Shown here one piece after another: positions 13,081 through 24,929 of a stretch of 64,000 nt of DNA. The translations under genes and the position numbers were made by a program. Origin of the DNA: Hydractinia symbiolongicarpus. Lineage: Eukaryota; Cnidaria; Hydrozoa; Anthoathecata; Hydractiniidae. The first letter of the stretch is position 1. Every line of letters begins with the position of its first letter. The DNA is taken from contig NC_079879.1 of NCBI RefSeq assembly GCF_029227915.1, positions 1,860,001-1,924,000 of the forward strand. The letters run 5' to 3'. The notes under the pieces are model-generated. The model saw nothing but the letters and a program-made list of their open reading frames with translations, made no database searches and was not told the DNA's origin.

Positions 13081-14649
13081 AATCCTAGCCGTTAACGCGC
13101 GCTGAGAAAACAGAGACTGTTTCCAAAACTACATTTAATTTACTTTCTAACGGTAACAGTCCGTTTGAGTTACAACGGTTGGGTCACATATTCGTACCAA
13201 CATGTAGTGAGCGAAATTTTTCTGATATCACTACGTTGCATCGCTTTTAACAGTGACACGATTGACTGTGGTACTTAATTGAACTGATTTTGGACTTTGA
13301 CCTTATAAATGTGATAAATGAGCCCATTTGACACCAAGAAACAACATTCTTCTTAATCTGACATGATTGTTGGAGTTCAGGGATTACACTGGACGCTGTG
13401 ATTGCGCTTCATTTAAAAATTTGGATAAATAAGTCATTTTGTAATGTGGGACCTATTGTAGCCCATAGCGCGAGCTGAAGAGATAGAGACAGTTTCAAAA
13501 ACTACATTTCATTGATTTTCTAACGGTAGCAGTCCGTTTGAGTTACAACGGTTGCGTCACATATTCGCACCAACATATATTTAGCGAAATTTTTCTGATA
13601 TCACTAGGTTGCATCGCTTTTAACAGTGACACGATTGACGGTGGGACTTAATTGAACTGATTTTGGACTTTGACCTTAGAAATATGATAGATGAGGCATT
13701 TGGACTCCAAGAAATAACATTCTTCTTAATTTGAAATGATTGCTGGAACTCAGCGGTTACACTGGAAGTTGTGGTAGCGCTTTAATGAAAAATTTAGATA
13801 AATAAGTCAGCTTTTACTGTGGGAACAATCCTAGCCGTTACCGCGCGCTGAGAATACAGAAACAGTTTCCAAAACTACATTTCATTGAATTTCTAACGAT
13901 ATAACTCCGTTTCAGTTACAACGGTTGCGTCACATATTCGTACCAACATGGATTTAGCGATATTTTTCTGATATTACTAGGTTGCATCGCTTTTAACAGT
14001 GAAACGATTGACTGTGGGACTTAATTGAAATGATTTTGGACTTTGACCTTATAAATGTTATAAATGAGGCAAATGGACTCTTAGAAATAGCATTCTTCTT
14101 AATTTGGCATGATTGCTGGAACTCAGCGATTACAATGGCCGCTGTGGTAGCGCTTTAATGAAGAATTTAGATAAATATGTCATTTTGTACTGTGGCACCA
14201 ATTGTAGTCGTTAGCGCGCGCTGAAAAAATAGAGACAGTTTCAAAAACTACATTTCATTGACTTTCTAACAGTATCAGTCCGCTTGAGTTACAATGGTTG
14301 CTTCACATATTCGTACCAACATGTATTTAGCGATATTTTTCTGATATTACTAGGTTGCATTGCTTTTAACAGTGAAGCGATTGACTGTAGGACTTAATTT
14401 AACTGATGTTGGACTGTGACCTTATAAATGTGATGAATAAGCCAATTGGACTCCAAGAAAAAACATTCTTCTTAATTTGATATGATTGCTGGAACTCAGT
14501 GATTTCACTGGGCTCTGTGGTAGCGCTTTAATGAAAAATTTAGATAAATAAGTCAGCTTTTACTGTGGGACCAATCCTAGCCGTTACCGCGCGCTGAGAA
14601 TACAGAAAGTGTTTCCAAAACTACATTTCATTGAATTTCTAACGGTATA
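10584..14649 (+). repeat. Mosaic satellite segment between block I and the 4851-bp pair
   Basis: All of this is 373-bp monomers of types A, B and C and the variant core. Segments match several sources: about 10590-10955 matches about 4250-4615, and 13301-13800 resembles sequence beginning near 16286 (ACACCAAG at 13331 and 16316, 2985 bp apart, or eight monomers). No unique DNA is present. Confidence 0.8.
11284..11313 (+). repeat. Alternating inverted arms AACGG / CCGTT / AACGG (representative)
   Basis: AACGG (11284-11288), a 7-nt gap, CCGTT (11296-11300), an 8-nt gap, then AACGG (11309-11313). The middle arm can pair with either neighbour, so two mutually exclusive 5-bp hairpins are possible. 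The left pairing, with a 5-bp stem and 7-nt loop, has the geometry of a tRNA T arm. The arrangement is intact in monomers with AACGGTATAACTCCGTT or AACGGTATAAGTCCGTT; it is disrupted where the arm reads AACAGTATCAGTCCGCTT. Confidence 0.6.
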
Positions 14650-17600
14650 ACTCCGTTTCAGTTACAACGGTTGCGTCACATATTCGCACCAACATATATT
14701 TAGCGAAATTTTTCTGATATCACTAGGTTGCATCGCTTTTAACAATGACACGATTGACTGTGGGACTTAATTGAACTGATTTTGGACTTTGACCTTAGAA
14801 ATATGATAGATGAGGCATTTGGACTCCAAGAAATAACATTCTTCTTAATTTGAAATGATTGCTGGAACTCAGCGGTTACACTGGGCGTTGTGGTAGCGCT
14901 TTAATGAAAAATTTAGATAAATAAGTCAGCTTTTACTGTGGGAACAATCCTAGCCGTTACCGCGCGCTGAGAATACAGAAACAGTTTCCAAATTTACATT
15001 TCATTGAATTTCTAACGATATAACTCCGTTTCAGTTACAACGGTTGCGTCACATATTCGTACCAACATGGATTTAGCGATATTTTTCTGATATTACTAGG
15101 TTGCATCGCTTTTAACAGTGAAACGATTGACTGTGGGACTTAATTGAAATGATTTTGGACTTTGACCTTATAAATGTTATAAATGAGGCAAATGGACTCT
15201 TAGAAATAGCATTCTTCTTAATTTGGCATGATTGCTGGAACTCAGCGATTACAATGGCCGCTGTGGTAGCGCTTTAATGAAGAATTTAGATAAATATGTC
15301 ATTTTGTACTGTGGGACCAATTGTAGACGTTAGCACGCACTAAAGATATAGAGACAGTTTCAAAAACTACATTTCATTGACTTTTTAACAGTATCAGTCC
15401 GCTTGAGTTACAATGGTTGCTTCACATATTCGTACCAACATGTATTTAGCGATATTTTTCTGATATTACTAGGTTGCATCGCTTTTAACAGTGAACCGAT
15501 TGACTGTAGGACTTAATTTAACTGATGTTGGACTGTGACCTTATAAATGTGATGAATAAGCCAATTGGACTCCAAGAAAAAACATTCTTCTTAATTTGAC
15601 ATGATTGCTGGAACTCAGTGATTACACTGGGTTCTGTGGTAGCGTTTTAATGAAAAATTTAGATAAATAAGTCAGCTTTTACTGTGGGAACAATCCTAGC
15701 CGTTACCGCGCGCTGAGAATACAGAAAATGTTTCCAAAACTACATTTCATTGAATTTCTAACGGTACAAATCCGTTTCAGTTACAACGGTTGCGTCACAT
15801 CTTCGTACCAACATGTATTTAGCGATATTTTTCTGATATTACTAGGTTGCATTGCTTTTAACAATGAACCGATTGACTGTAGGACTTAATTGAACTGATG
15901 TTGAACTGTGACCTTATAAATGTGATAAATGACACAATTGGACTCCAAGAAAAGACATTCTTCTTAATTTGACATGATTGCTGGGACTCAGTGATCACAC
16001 TGGGCGTTGTGGTAGCGCTTTAATGGAAAATTTAGATAAATAAGTCAGCTTTTACTGTGGGACCAATCCTAGCCGTTAACGCGCGCTGAGAAAACAGAGA
16101 CAGTTTCCAAAACTACATTTCATTGAATTTCTAACGGTATAACTCCGTTTCAGTTACAACGGTTACGTCACATATTCGTACCAACATGTATTTAGCGATA
16201 TTTTTTCTGATATTACTAGGTTGCATCGCTTTTAACAGTGAAGCGATTGACATTGGGACTTAATTGCACTGATTTTGGACTTTGACCTTATAAATGTGAT
16301 AAATGAGCCCATTTGACACCAAGAAACAACATTCTTCTTAATCTGACATGATTGTTGGAATTCAGGGATTACACTGGACGCTGTAATTGCGTTTCATTTA
16401 AAAATTTGGATAAATAAGTCATTTTGTAATGTGGGACCTATTGTAGCCCATAGCGCGAGCTGAAGAGATAGAGACAGTTTCAAAAACTGCATTTCATTGA
16501 TTTTCTAACGGTAGCAGTCCGTTTGAGTTACAACGATTGCGTCACATATTCGCACCAACATATATTTAGCGAAATTTTTCTGATATCACTAGGTTGCATC
16601 GCTTTTAACAATGACACGATTGACTGTGGGACTTAATTGAACTGATTTTGGACTTTGACCTTAGAAATATGATAGATGAGGCATTTGGACTCCAAGAAAT
16701 AACATTCTTCTTAATTTGAAATGATTGCTGGAACTCAGCGGTTACACTGGGCGTTGTGGTAGCGCTTTAATGAAAAATTTAGATAAATAAGTCAGCTTTT
16801 ACTGTGGGAACAATCCTAGCCGTTACCGCGCGCTGAGAATACAGAAACAGTTTCCAAAACTACATTTCATTGAATTTCTAACGATATAACTCCGTTTCAG
16901 TTACAACGGTTGCGTCACATATTCGTACCAACATGGATTTAGCGATATTTTTCTGATATTACTAGGTTGCATCGCTTTTAACAGTGAAACGATTGACTGT
17001 GGGACTTAATTGAAATGATTTTGGACTTTGACCTTATAAATGTTATAAATGAGGCAAATGGACTCTTAGAAATAGCATTCTTCTTAATTTGGCATGATTG
17101 CTGGAACTCAGCGATTACAATGGGTGCTGTGGTAGCGCTTTAATGAAGAATTTAGATAAATATGTCATTTTGTACTGTGGGACCAATTGTAGACGTTAGC
17201 ACGCGCTAAAGATATAGAGACAGTTTCAAAAACTACATTTCATTGACTTTTTAACAGTATCAGTCCGCTTGAGTTACAATGGTTGCTTCACATATTCGTA
17301 CCAACATGTATTTAGCGATATTTTTCTGATATTACTAGGTTGCATCGCTTTTAACAGTGAACCGATTGACTGTAGGACTTAATTTAACTGATGTTGGACT
17401 GTGACCTTATAAATGTGATGAATAAGCCAATTGGACTCCAAGAAAAAACATTCTTCTTAATTTGACATGATTGCTGGAACTCAGTGATTACACTGGGTTC
17501 TGTGGTAGCGTTTTAATGAAAAATTTAGATAAATAAGTCAGCTTTTACTGTGGGAACAATCCTAGCCGTTACCGCGCGCTGAGAATACAGAAACAGTTTC

Positions 17601-18130
17601 CAAAACTACATTTCATTGAATTTCTAACGATATAACTCCGTTTCAGTTACAACGGTTGCGTCACATATTCGTACCAACATGGATTTAGCTATATTTTTCT
17701 GATATTACTAGGTTGCATCGCTTTTAACAGTGAAACGATTGACTGTGGGACTTAATTGAACTGATTTTAGACTTTGCCCTTATAAATGTTATTAATGAGG
17801 CAAATGGACTCCAAGAAATAACACTGTTCTTAATTTGACATGATTGCTGCAACTCAGTGATTACACTGGGCGCTGTGATTACGCTTCATTTAAAAATTTG
17901 GATAAATAAGTCATTTTGTAATGTGGGACCTATCGTAGCCCATAGCACGCGCTGAAGAGATAGAGACAGTTTTAAAAACTACATTTCATTGACTTTCTAA
18001 CGGTAGCAGTCCGTTTGAGTTACAACGGTTGGGTCACATATTCGTACCAACATGTAGTGAGCGAAATTTTTCTGATATCACTAGGTTGCATCGCTTTTAA
18101 CAGTGACACGATTGACTGTGGGACTTAATT
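14650..18130 (+). repeat. 3.5-kb segmental duplication, copy 1 (partner 4851 bp away)
   Basis: Private variants recur exactly 4851 bp downstream: AATTTACATT (14991 and 19842), CTTCGTACC (15801 and 20652), CAAAAACTGC (16481 and 21332) and GATTTAGCTATA (17682 and 22533). The offset equals 13 monomers plus 2 bp. The left edge falls where GTGTTTCC-type sequence gives way to the ACATATATTTAGC core form; the right edge is near 18130, where this copy switches to CTGATGTTGGACTGTG and its partner does not. Confidence 0.88.
16225..16247 (+). repeat. Perfect 7-bp inverted repeat at the core edge (representative)
   Basis: ATCGCTT (16225-16231) and AAGCGAT (16241-16247) flank a 9-nt spacer TTAACAGTG. Monomers with GAAGCGAT have this perfect stem; the more common GAAACGAT form has one mismatch in the stem. 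The element sits directly at the end of the invariant core. It could be a dyad binding site or a short hairpin; no function is shown. Confidence 0.6.
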
Positions 18131-19500
18131 GAACTGATGTTGGACTGTGACCTTGTAAATGTGATGAATAAGCCAATTGGACTCCAAGAAATAACATTTT
18201 TCTTAATTTGACATGATTGCTGGAACTCAGTGATTACACTGGGCGTTGTGGTAGCGCTTTAATGGAAAATTTAGATAAATAAGTCAGCTTTTACTGTGGG
18301 ACCAATCCTAGCCGTTAACGCGCGCTGAGAAAACAGAGACTGTTTCCAAAACTACATTTCATTGACTTTCTAACGGTAACAGTCCGTTTGAGTTACAACG
18401 GTTGGGTCACATATTCGTACCAACATTTAGTGAGCGAAATTTTTCTGATATCACTACGTTGCATCGCTTTTAACAGTGACACGATTGACTGTGGTACTTA
18501 ATTGAACTGATTTTGGACTTTGACCTTAGAAATATGATAGATGAGGCATTTGGACTCCAAGAAATAACATTCTTCTGAATTTGAAATGATTGCTGGAACT
18601 CAGCGGTTACACTGGGCGTTGTGGTAGCGCTTTAATGAAGAATTTAGATAAATATGTCATTTTGTACTGTGGCACCAATTGTAGTCGTTAGCGCGCGCTG
18701 AAAAAATAGAGACAGTTTCAAAAACTACATTTCATTGACTTTCTAACAGTATCAGTCCGCTTGAGTTACAATGGTTGCGCCACATATTCGTACCAACATG
18801 TATTTAGCGATATTTTTCTGATATTACTAGGTTGCATCGCTTTTAACAGTGAACCGATTGACTATAGGACTTAATTGAACTGATGTTGGACTGTGACCTT
18901 ATAAATGTGATGAATAAGCCAATTGGACTCCAAGAAAAGACATTCTTCTTAATTTGACATGATTGCTGGGACTCAGTGATTACACTGGGCGTTGTGGTAG
19001 CGCTTTAATGGAAAATTTAGATAAATAAGTCAGCTTTTACTGTGGGACCAATCCTAGCCGTTAACGCGCGCTGAGAAAACAGAGACAGTTTCCAAAACTA
19101 CATTTCATTGAATTTCTAACGGTATAACTCCGTTTCAGTTACAACGGTTACGTCACATATTCGTACCAACATGTATTTAGCGATATTTTTTCTGATATTA
19201 CTAGGTTGCATCGCTTTTAACAGTGAAGCGATTGACATTGGGACTTAATTGCACTGATTTTGGACTTTGACCTTATAAATGTGATAAATGAGCCCATTTG
19301 ACACCAAGAAACAACATTCTTCTTAATCTGACATGATTGTTGGAATTCAGGGATTACACTGGACGCTGTAATTGCGCTTCATTTAAAAATTTGGATAAAT
19401 AAGTCATTTTGTAATGTGGGACCTATTGTAGCCCATAGCGCGAGCTGAAGAGATAGAGACAGTTTCAAAAACTACATTTCATTGATTTTCTAACGGTAGC
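18131..19500 (+). repeat. Satellite spacer between the two 4851-bp-spaced copies
   Basis: About 1.4 kb, or nearly four monomers, of A-variant and B-like types. ACACCAAG at 19301 is 2985 bp from 16316, which in turn is 2985 bp from 13331, so an eight-monomer period crosses this part and partly competes with the 13-monomer period. Confidence 0.7.
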
Positions 19501-22500
19501 AGTCCGTTTGAGTTACAACGGTTGCGTCACATATTCGCACCAACATATATTTAGCGAAATTTTTCTGATATCACTAGGTTGCATCGCTTTTAACAATGAC
19601 ACGATTGACTGTGGGACTTAATTGAACTGATTTTGGACTTTGACCTTAGAAATATGATAGATGAGGCATTTGGACTCCAAGAAATAACATTCTTCTTAAT
19701 TTGAAATGATTGCTGGAACTCAGCGGTTACACTGGGCGTTGTGGTAGCGCTTTAATGAAAAATTTAGATAAATAAGTCAGCTTTTACTGTGGGAACAATC
19801 CTAGCCGTTACCGCGCGCTGAGAATACAGAAACAGTTTCCAAATTTACATTTCATTGAATTTCTAACGATATAACTCCGTTTCAGTTACAACGGTTGCGT
19901 CACATATTCGTACCAACATGGATTTAGCGATATTTTTCTGATATTACTAGGTTGCATCGCTTTTAACAGTGAAACGATTGACTGTGGGACTTAATTGAAA
20001 TGATTTTGGACTTTGACCTTATAAATGTTATAAATGAGGCAAATGGACTCTTAGAAATAGCATTCTTCTTAATTTGGCATGATTGCTGGAACTCAGCGAT
20101 TACAATGGCCGCTGTGGTAGCGCTTTAATGAAGAATTTAGATAAATATGTCATTTTGTACTGTGGGACCAATTGTAGACGTTAGCACGCACTAAAGATAT
20201 AGAGACAGTTTCAAAAACTACATTTCATTGACTTTTTAACAGTATCAGTCCGCTTGAGTTACAATGGTTGCTTCACATATTCGTACCAACATGTATTTAG
20301 CGATATTTTTCTGATATTACTAGGTTGCATCGCTTTTAACAGTGAACCGATTGACTGTAGGACTTAATTTAACTGATGTTGGACTGTGACCTTATAAATG
20401 TGATGAATAAGCCAATTGGACTCCAAGAAAAAACATTCTTCTTAATTTGACATGATTGCTGGAACTCAGTGATTACACTGGGTTCTGTGGTAGCGTTTTA
20501 ATGAAAAATTTAGATAAATAAGTCAGCTTTTACTGTGGGAACAATCCTAGCCGTTACCGCGCGCTGAGAATACAGAAAATGTTTCCAAAACTACATTTCA
20601 TTGAATTTCTAACGGTACAAATCCGTTTCAGTTACAACGGTTGCGTCACATCTTCGTACCAACATGTATTTAGCGATATTTTTCTGATATTACTAGGTTG
20701 CATTGCTTTTAACAATGAACCGATTGACTGTAGGACTTAATTGAACTGATGTTGAACTGTGACCTTATAAATGTGATAAATGACACAATTGGACTCCAAG
20801 AAAAGACATTCTTCTTAATTTGACATGATTGCTGGGACTCAGTGATTACACTGGGCGTTGTGGTAGCGCTTTAATGGAAAATTTAGATAAATAAGTCAGC
20901 TTTTACTGTGGGACCAATCCTAGCCGTTAACGCGCGCTGAGAAAACAGAGACAGTTTCCAAAACTACATTTCATTGAATTTCTAACGGTATAACTCCGTT
21001 TCAGTTACAACGGTTACGTCACATATTCGTACCAACATGTATTTAGCGATATTTTTTCTGATATTACTAGGTTGCATCGCTTTTAACAGTGAAGCGATTG
21101 ACATTGGGACTTAATTGCACTGATTTTGGACTTTGACCTTATAAATGTGATAAATGAGCCCATTTGACACCAAGAAACAACATTCTTCTTAATCTGACAT
21201 GATTGTTGGAATTCAGGGATTACACTGGACGCTGTAATTGCGTTTCATTTAAAAATTTGGATAAATAAGTCATTTTGTAATGTGGGACCTATTGTAGCCC
21301 ATAGCGCGAGCTGAAGAGATAGAGACAGTTTCAAAAACTGCATTTCATTGATTTTCTAACGGTAGCAGTCCGTTTGAGTTACAACGATTGCGTCACATAT
21401 TCGCACCAACATATATTTAGCGAAATTTTTCTGATATCACTAGGTTGCATCGCTTTTAACAATGACACGATTGACTGTGGGACTTAATTGAACTGATTTT
21501 GGACTTTGACCTTAGAAATATGATAGATGAGGCATTTGGACTCCAAGAAATAACATTCTTCTTAATTTGAAATGATTGCTGGAACTCAGCGGTTACACTG
21601 GGCGTTGTGGTAGCGCTTTAATGAAAAATTTAGATAAATAAGTCAGCTTTTACTGTGGGAACAATCCTAGCCGTTACCGCGCGCTGAGAATACAGAAACA
21701 GTTTCCAAAACTACATTTCATTGAATTTCTAACGATATAACTCCGTTTCAGTTACAACGGTTGCGTCACATATTCGTACCAACATGGATTTAGCGATATT
21801 TTTCTGATATTACTAGGTTGCATCGCTTTTAACAGTGAAACGATTGACTGTGGGACTTAATTGAAATGATTTTGGACTTTGACCTTATAAATGTTATAAA
21901 TGAGGCAAATGGACTCTTAGAAATAGCATTCTTCTTAATTTGGCATGATTGCTGGAACTCAGCGATTACAATGGGTGCTGTGGTAGCGCTTTAATGAAGA
22001 ATTTAGATAAATATGTCATTTTGTACTGTGGGACCAATTGTAGACGTTAGCACGCGCTAAAGATATAGAGACAGTTTCAAAAACTACATTTCATTGACTT
22101 TTTAACAGTATCAGTCCGCTTGAGTTACAATGGTTGCTTCACATATTCGTACCAACATGTATTTAGCGATATTTTTCTGATATTACTAGGTTGCATCGCT
22201 TTCAACAGTGAACCGATTGACTGTAGGACTTAATTTAACTGATGTTGGACTGTGACCTTATAAATGTGATGAATAAGCCAATTGGACTCCAAGAAAAAAC
22301 ATTCTTCTTAATTTGACATGATTGCTGGAACTCAGTGATTACACTGGGTTCTGTGGTAGCGTTTTAATGAAAAATTTAGATAAATAAGTCAGCTTTTACT
22401 GTGGGAACAATCCTAGCCGTTACCGCGCGCTGAGAATACAGAAACAGTTTCCAAAACTACATTTCATTGAATTTCTAACGATATAACTCCGTTTCAGTTA

Positions 22501-22981
22501 CAACGGTTGCGTCACATATTCGTACCAACATGGATTTAGCTATATTTTTCTGATATTACTAGGTTGCATCGCTTTTAACAGTGAAACGATTGACTGTGGG
22601 ACTTAATTGAACTGATTTTAGACTTTGCCCTTATAAATGTTATTAATGAGGCAAATGGACTCCAAGAAATAACACTGTTCTTAATTTGACATGATTGCTG
22701 CAACTCAGTGATTACACTGGGCGCTGTGATTACGCTTCATTTAAAAATTTGGATAAATAAGTCATTTTGTAATGTGGGACCTATCGTAGCCCATAGCACG
22801 CGCTGAAGAGATAGAGACAGTTTTAAAAACTACATTTCATTGACTTTCTAACGGTAGCAGTCCGTTTGAGTTACAACGGTTGGGTCACATATTCGTACCA
22901 ACATGTAGTGAGCGAAATTTTTCTGATATCACTAGGTTGCATCGCTTTTAACAGTGACACGATTGACTGTGGGACTTAATT
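19501..22981 (+). repeat. 3.5-kb segmental duplication, copy 2
   Basis: Partner of 14650-18130. By eye the two are nearly identical; differences seen are single bases, for example GATCACAC near 15993 against GATTACAC in this copy, and TTTTAAC against TTTCAAC near 22201. The low divergence implies a recent event or gene conversion. Confidence 0.88.
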
Positions 22982-24929
22982 GAACTGATTTTGGACTTTG
23001 ACCTTAGAAATATGATAGATGAGGCATTTGGACTCCAAGAAATAACATTCTTCTTAATTTGAAATGATTGCTGGAACTCAGCGGTTACATTGGGCGTTGT
23101 GGTAGCTCTTTAATGAAGAATTTAGATAAATATGTCATTTTTTACTGTGGCTCCAATTGTAGTCGTTAGCGCGCGCTGAAAAAATAGAGACAGTTTCAAA
23201 AACTACATTTCATTGACTTTCTAACAGTATCAGTCCGCTTGAGATACAATGGTTGCGTCACATACTCGTACCAACATGTATTTAGCGATATTTTTCTGAT
23301 ATTACTAGGTTGCATCACTTTTAACAATGAACCGATTGACTGTAGGACTTAATTGAACTGATGTTGGACTGTGACCTTATAAATGTGATGAATAAGCCAA
23401 TTGGACTCCAAGAAAAGACATTGTTCTTAATTTGACATGATTGCTGGAACTCAGTGATTACACTGGGCGCTGTGGTAGCGCTTTAATGAAAAATTTAGAT
23501 AAATAAGTCAGCTTTTACTGTAGGACCAATCCTAGCCGTTACCGCGCGCTGAGAATACAGAAAATGTTTCCAAAACTACATTTCATTGAATTTCTAACGG
23601 TACAAATCCGTTTCAGTTACAACGGTTGCGTCACATCTTCGTACCAACATGTATTTAGCAATATTTTTCTGATATTACTAGGTTGCATTGCTTTTAACAA
23701 TGAAGCGATTTACTGTAGGACTTAATTGAACTGATGTTGGACTGTGACCTTATAAATGTAATGAATAAGCCAATTGGACTCCAAAAAATAACATTTTTCT
23801 TAATTTGACATGATTGCTGGAACTCAGTGATTACACTGGTCGTTGTGGTAGCGCTTTAATGGAAAATTTAGATAAATAAGTCAGCTTTTACTGTGGGACC
23901 AATCCTAGCCGTTAACGCGCGCTGAGAAAACAGAGACAGTTTCCAAAACTACATTTCATTGAATTTCTAACGGTATAACTCCGTTTCAGTTACAACGGTT
24001 ACGTCACATATTCGTACCAACATGTATTTAGCGATATTTTTCTGATATTACTAGGTTGCATCGCTTTTAACAGTGAAGCGATTGACTGTGGGACTTAATT
24101 GCACTGATTTTGGACTTTGACCTTATAAATGTGATGAATGAGCCCATTTGACTCCAAGAAACAACATTCTTCTTAATCTGACATGATTGCTGGAATTCAG
24201 GGATTACACTGGACGCTGTGATTGCGTTTCATTTAAAAATTTGGATAAATAAATCAGTTTTTACTGTGGGACCAATTCTAGCCGTTAACGCGCGATGAGA
24301 AAACTGAGACAGTCTCAAAAGCTATATTTCATTGCCTTTCTAACAGTATCAGTCCGCTTTAGTTACAACGGTTGCGTCACATATTCGTACCAACATGTAT
24401 TTAGCTATATTTTTCTGATATTACTAGGTTGCATCGCTTTTAACAGTGAAACGATTGACTGTGGTCCTTAATTGAACTGATTTTGGACTTTGACCTTAGA
24501 AATGTGATAGATGAGGCATTTGGACTCCAGGAAATAACATTCCTCTTAATTTGAAATGATTGCGAGAACTCAGCGATTACACTGGGCGTTGTGATAGCGC
24601 TTTAATGAAGAAAATAGATAAATATGTTATTTTGTATTGTGGGACCCATTGTAGTCATCAGCGCGCGTTGAAAAAATAGAGACAGTTTCAAAAACTACAT
24701 TTTATTGACTTTCTAACAGTATCAGTCCGCTTGAGTTACAATGGTTGCTTCACATATTCGTACCAACACGTATTTAGCGATATGTTTCTGATATTACTAG
24801 GTTGCATCGCTTTTAAAAGTGAACTGATTGACTGTAGGACTTAATTGAACTGATGTTGGACTGTGACCTTATAAATGTGATGAACAAGCTAATTGGACTC
24901 CAAGAAATAACATTTTTCTTAATTTGACA
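22982..24929 (+). repeat. Diverged junction segment between left and middle array domains
   Basis: About five monomers here carry more private changes than neighbours: TAGGACC for GGGACC near 23521, CATACTCG near 23262, ATAAATAAATCAG near 24245 and a block around 24280-24340 with AACGCGCGATGAG. It contains the first E-like arm. To the left the A, B and C types dominate; to the right D, E and F types dominate. Confidence 0.6.
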
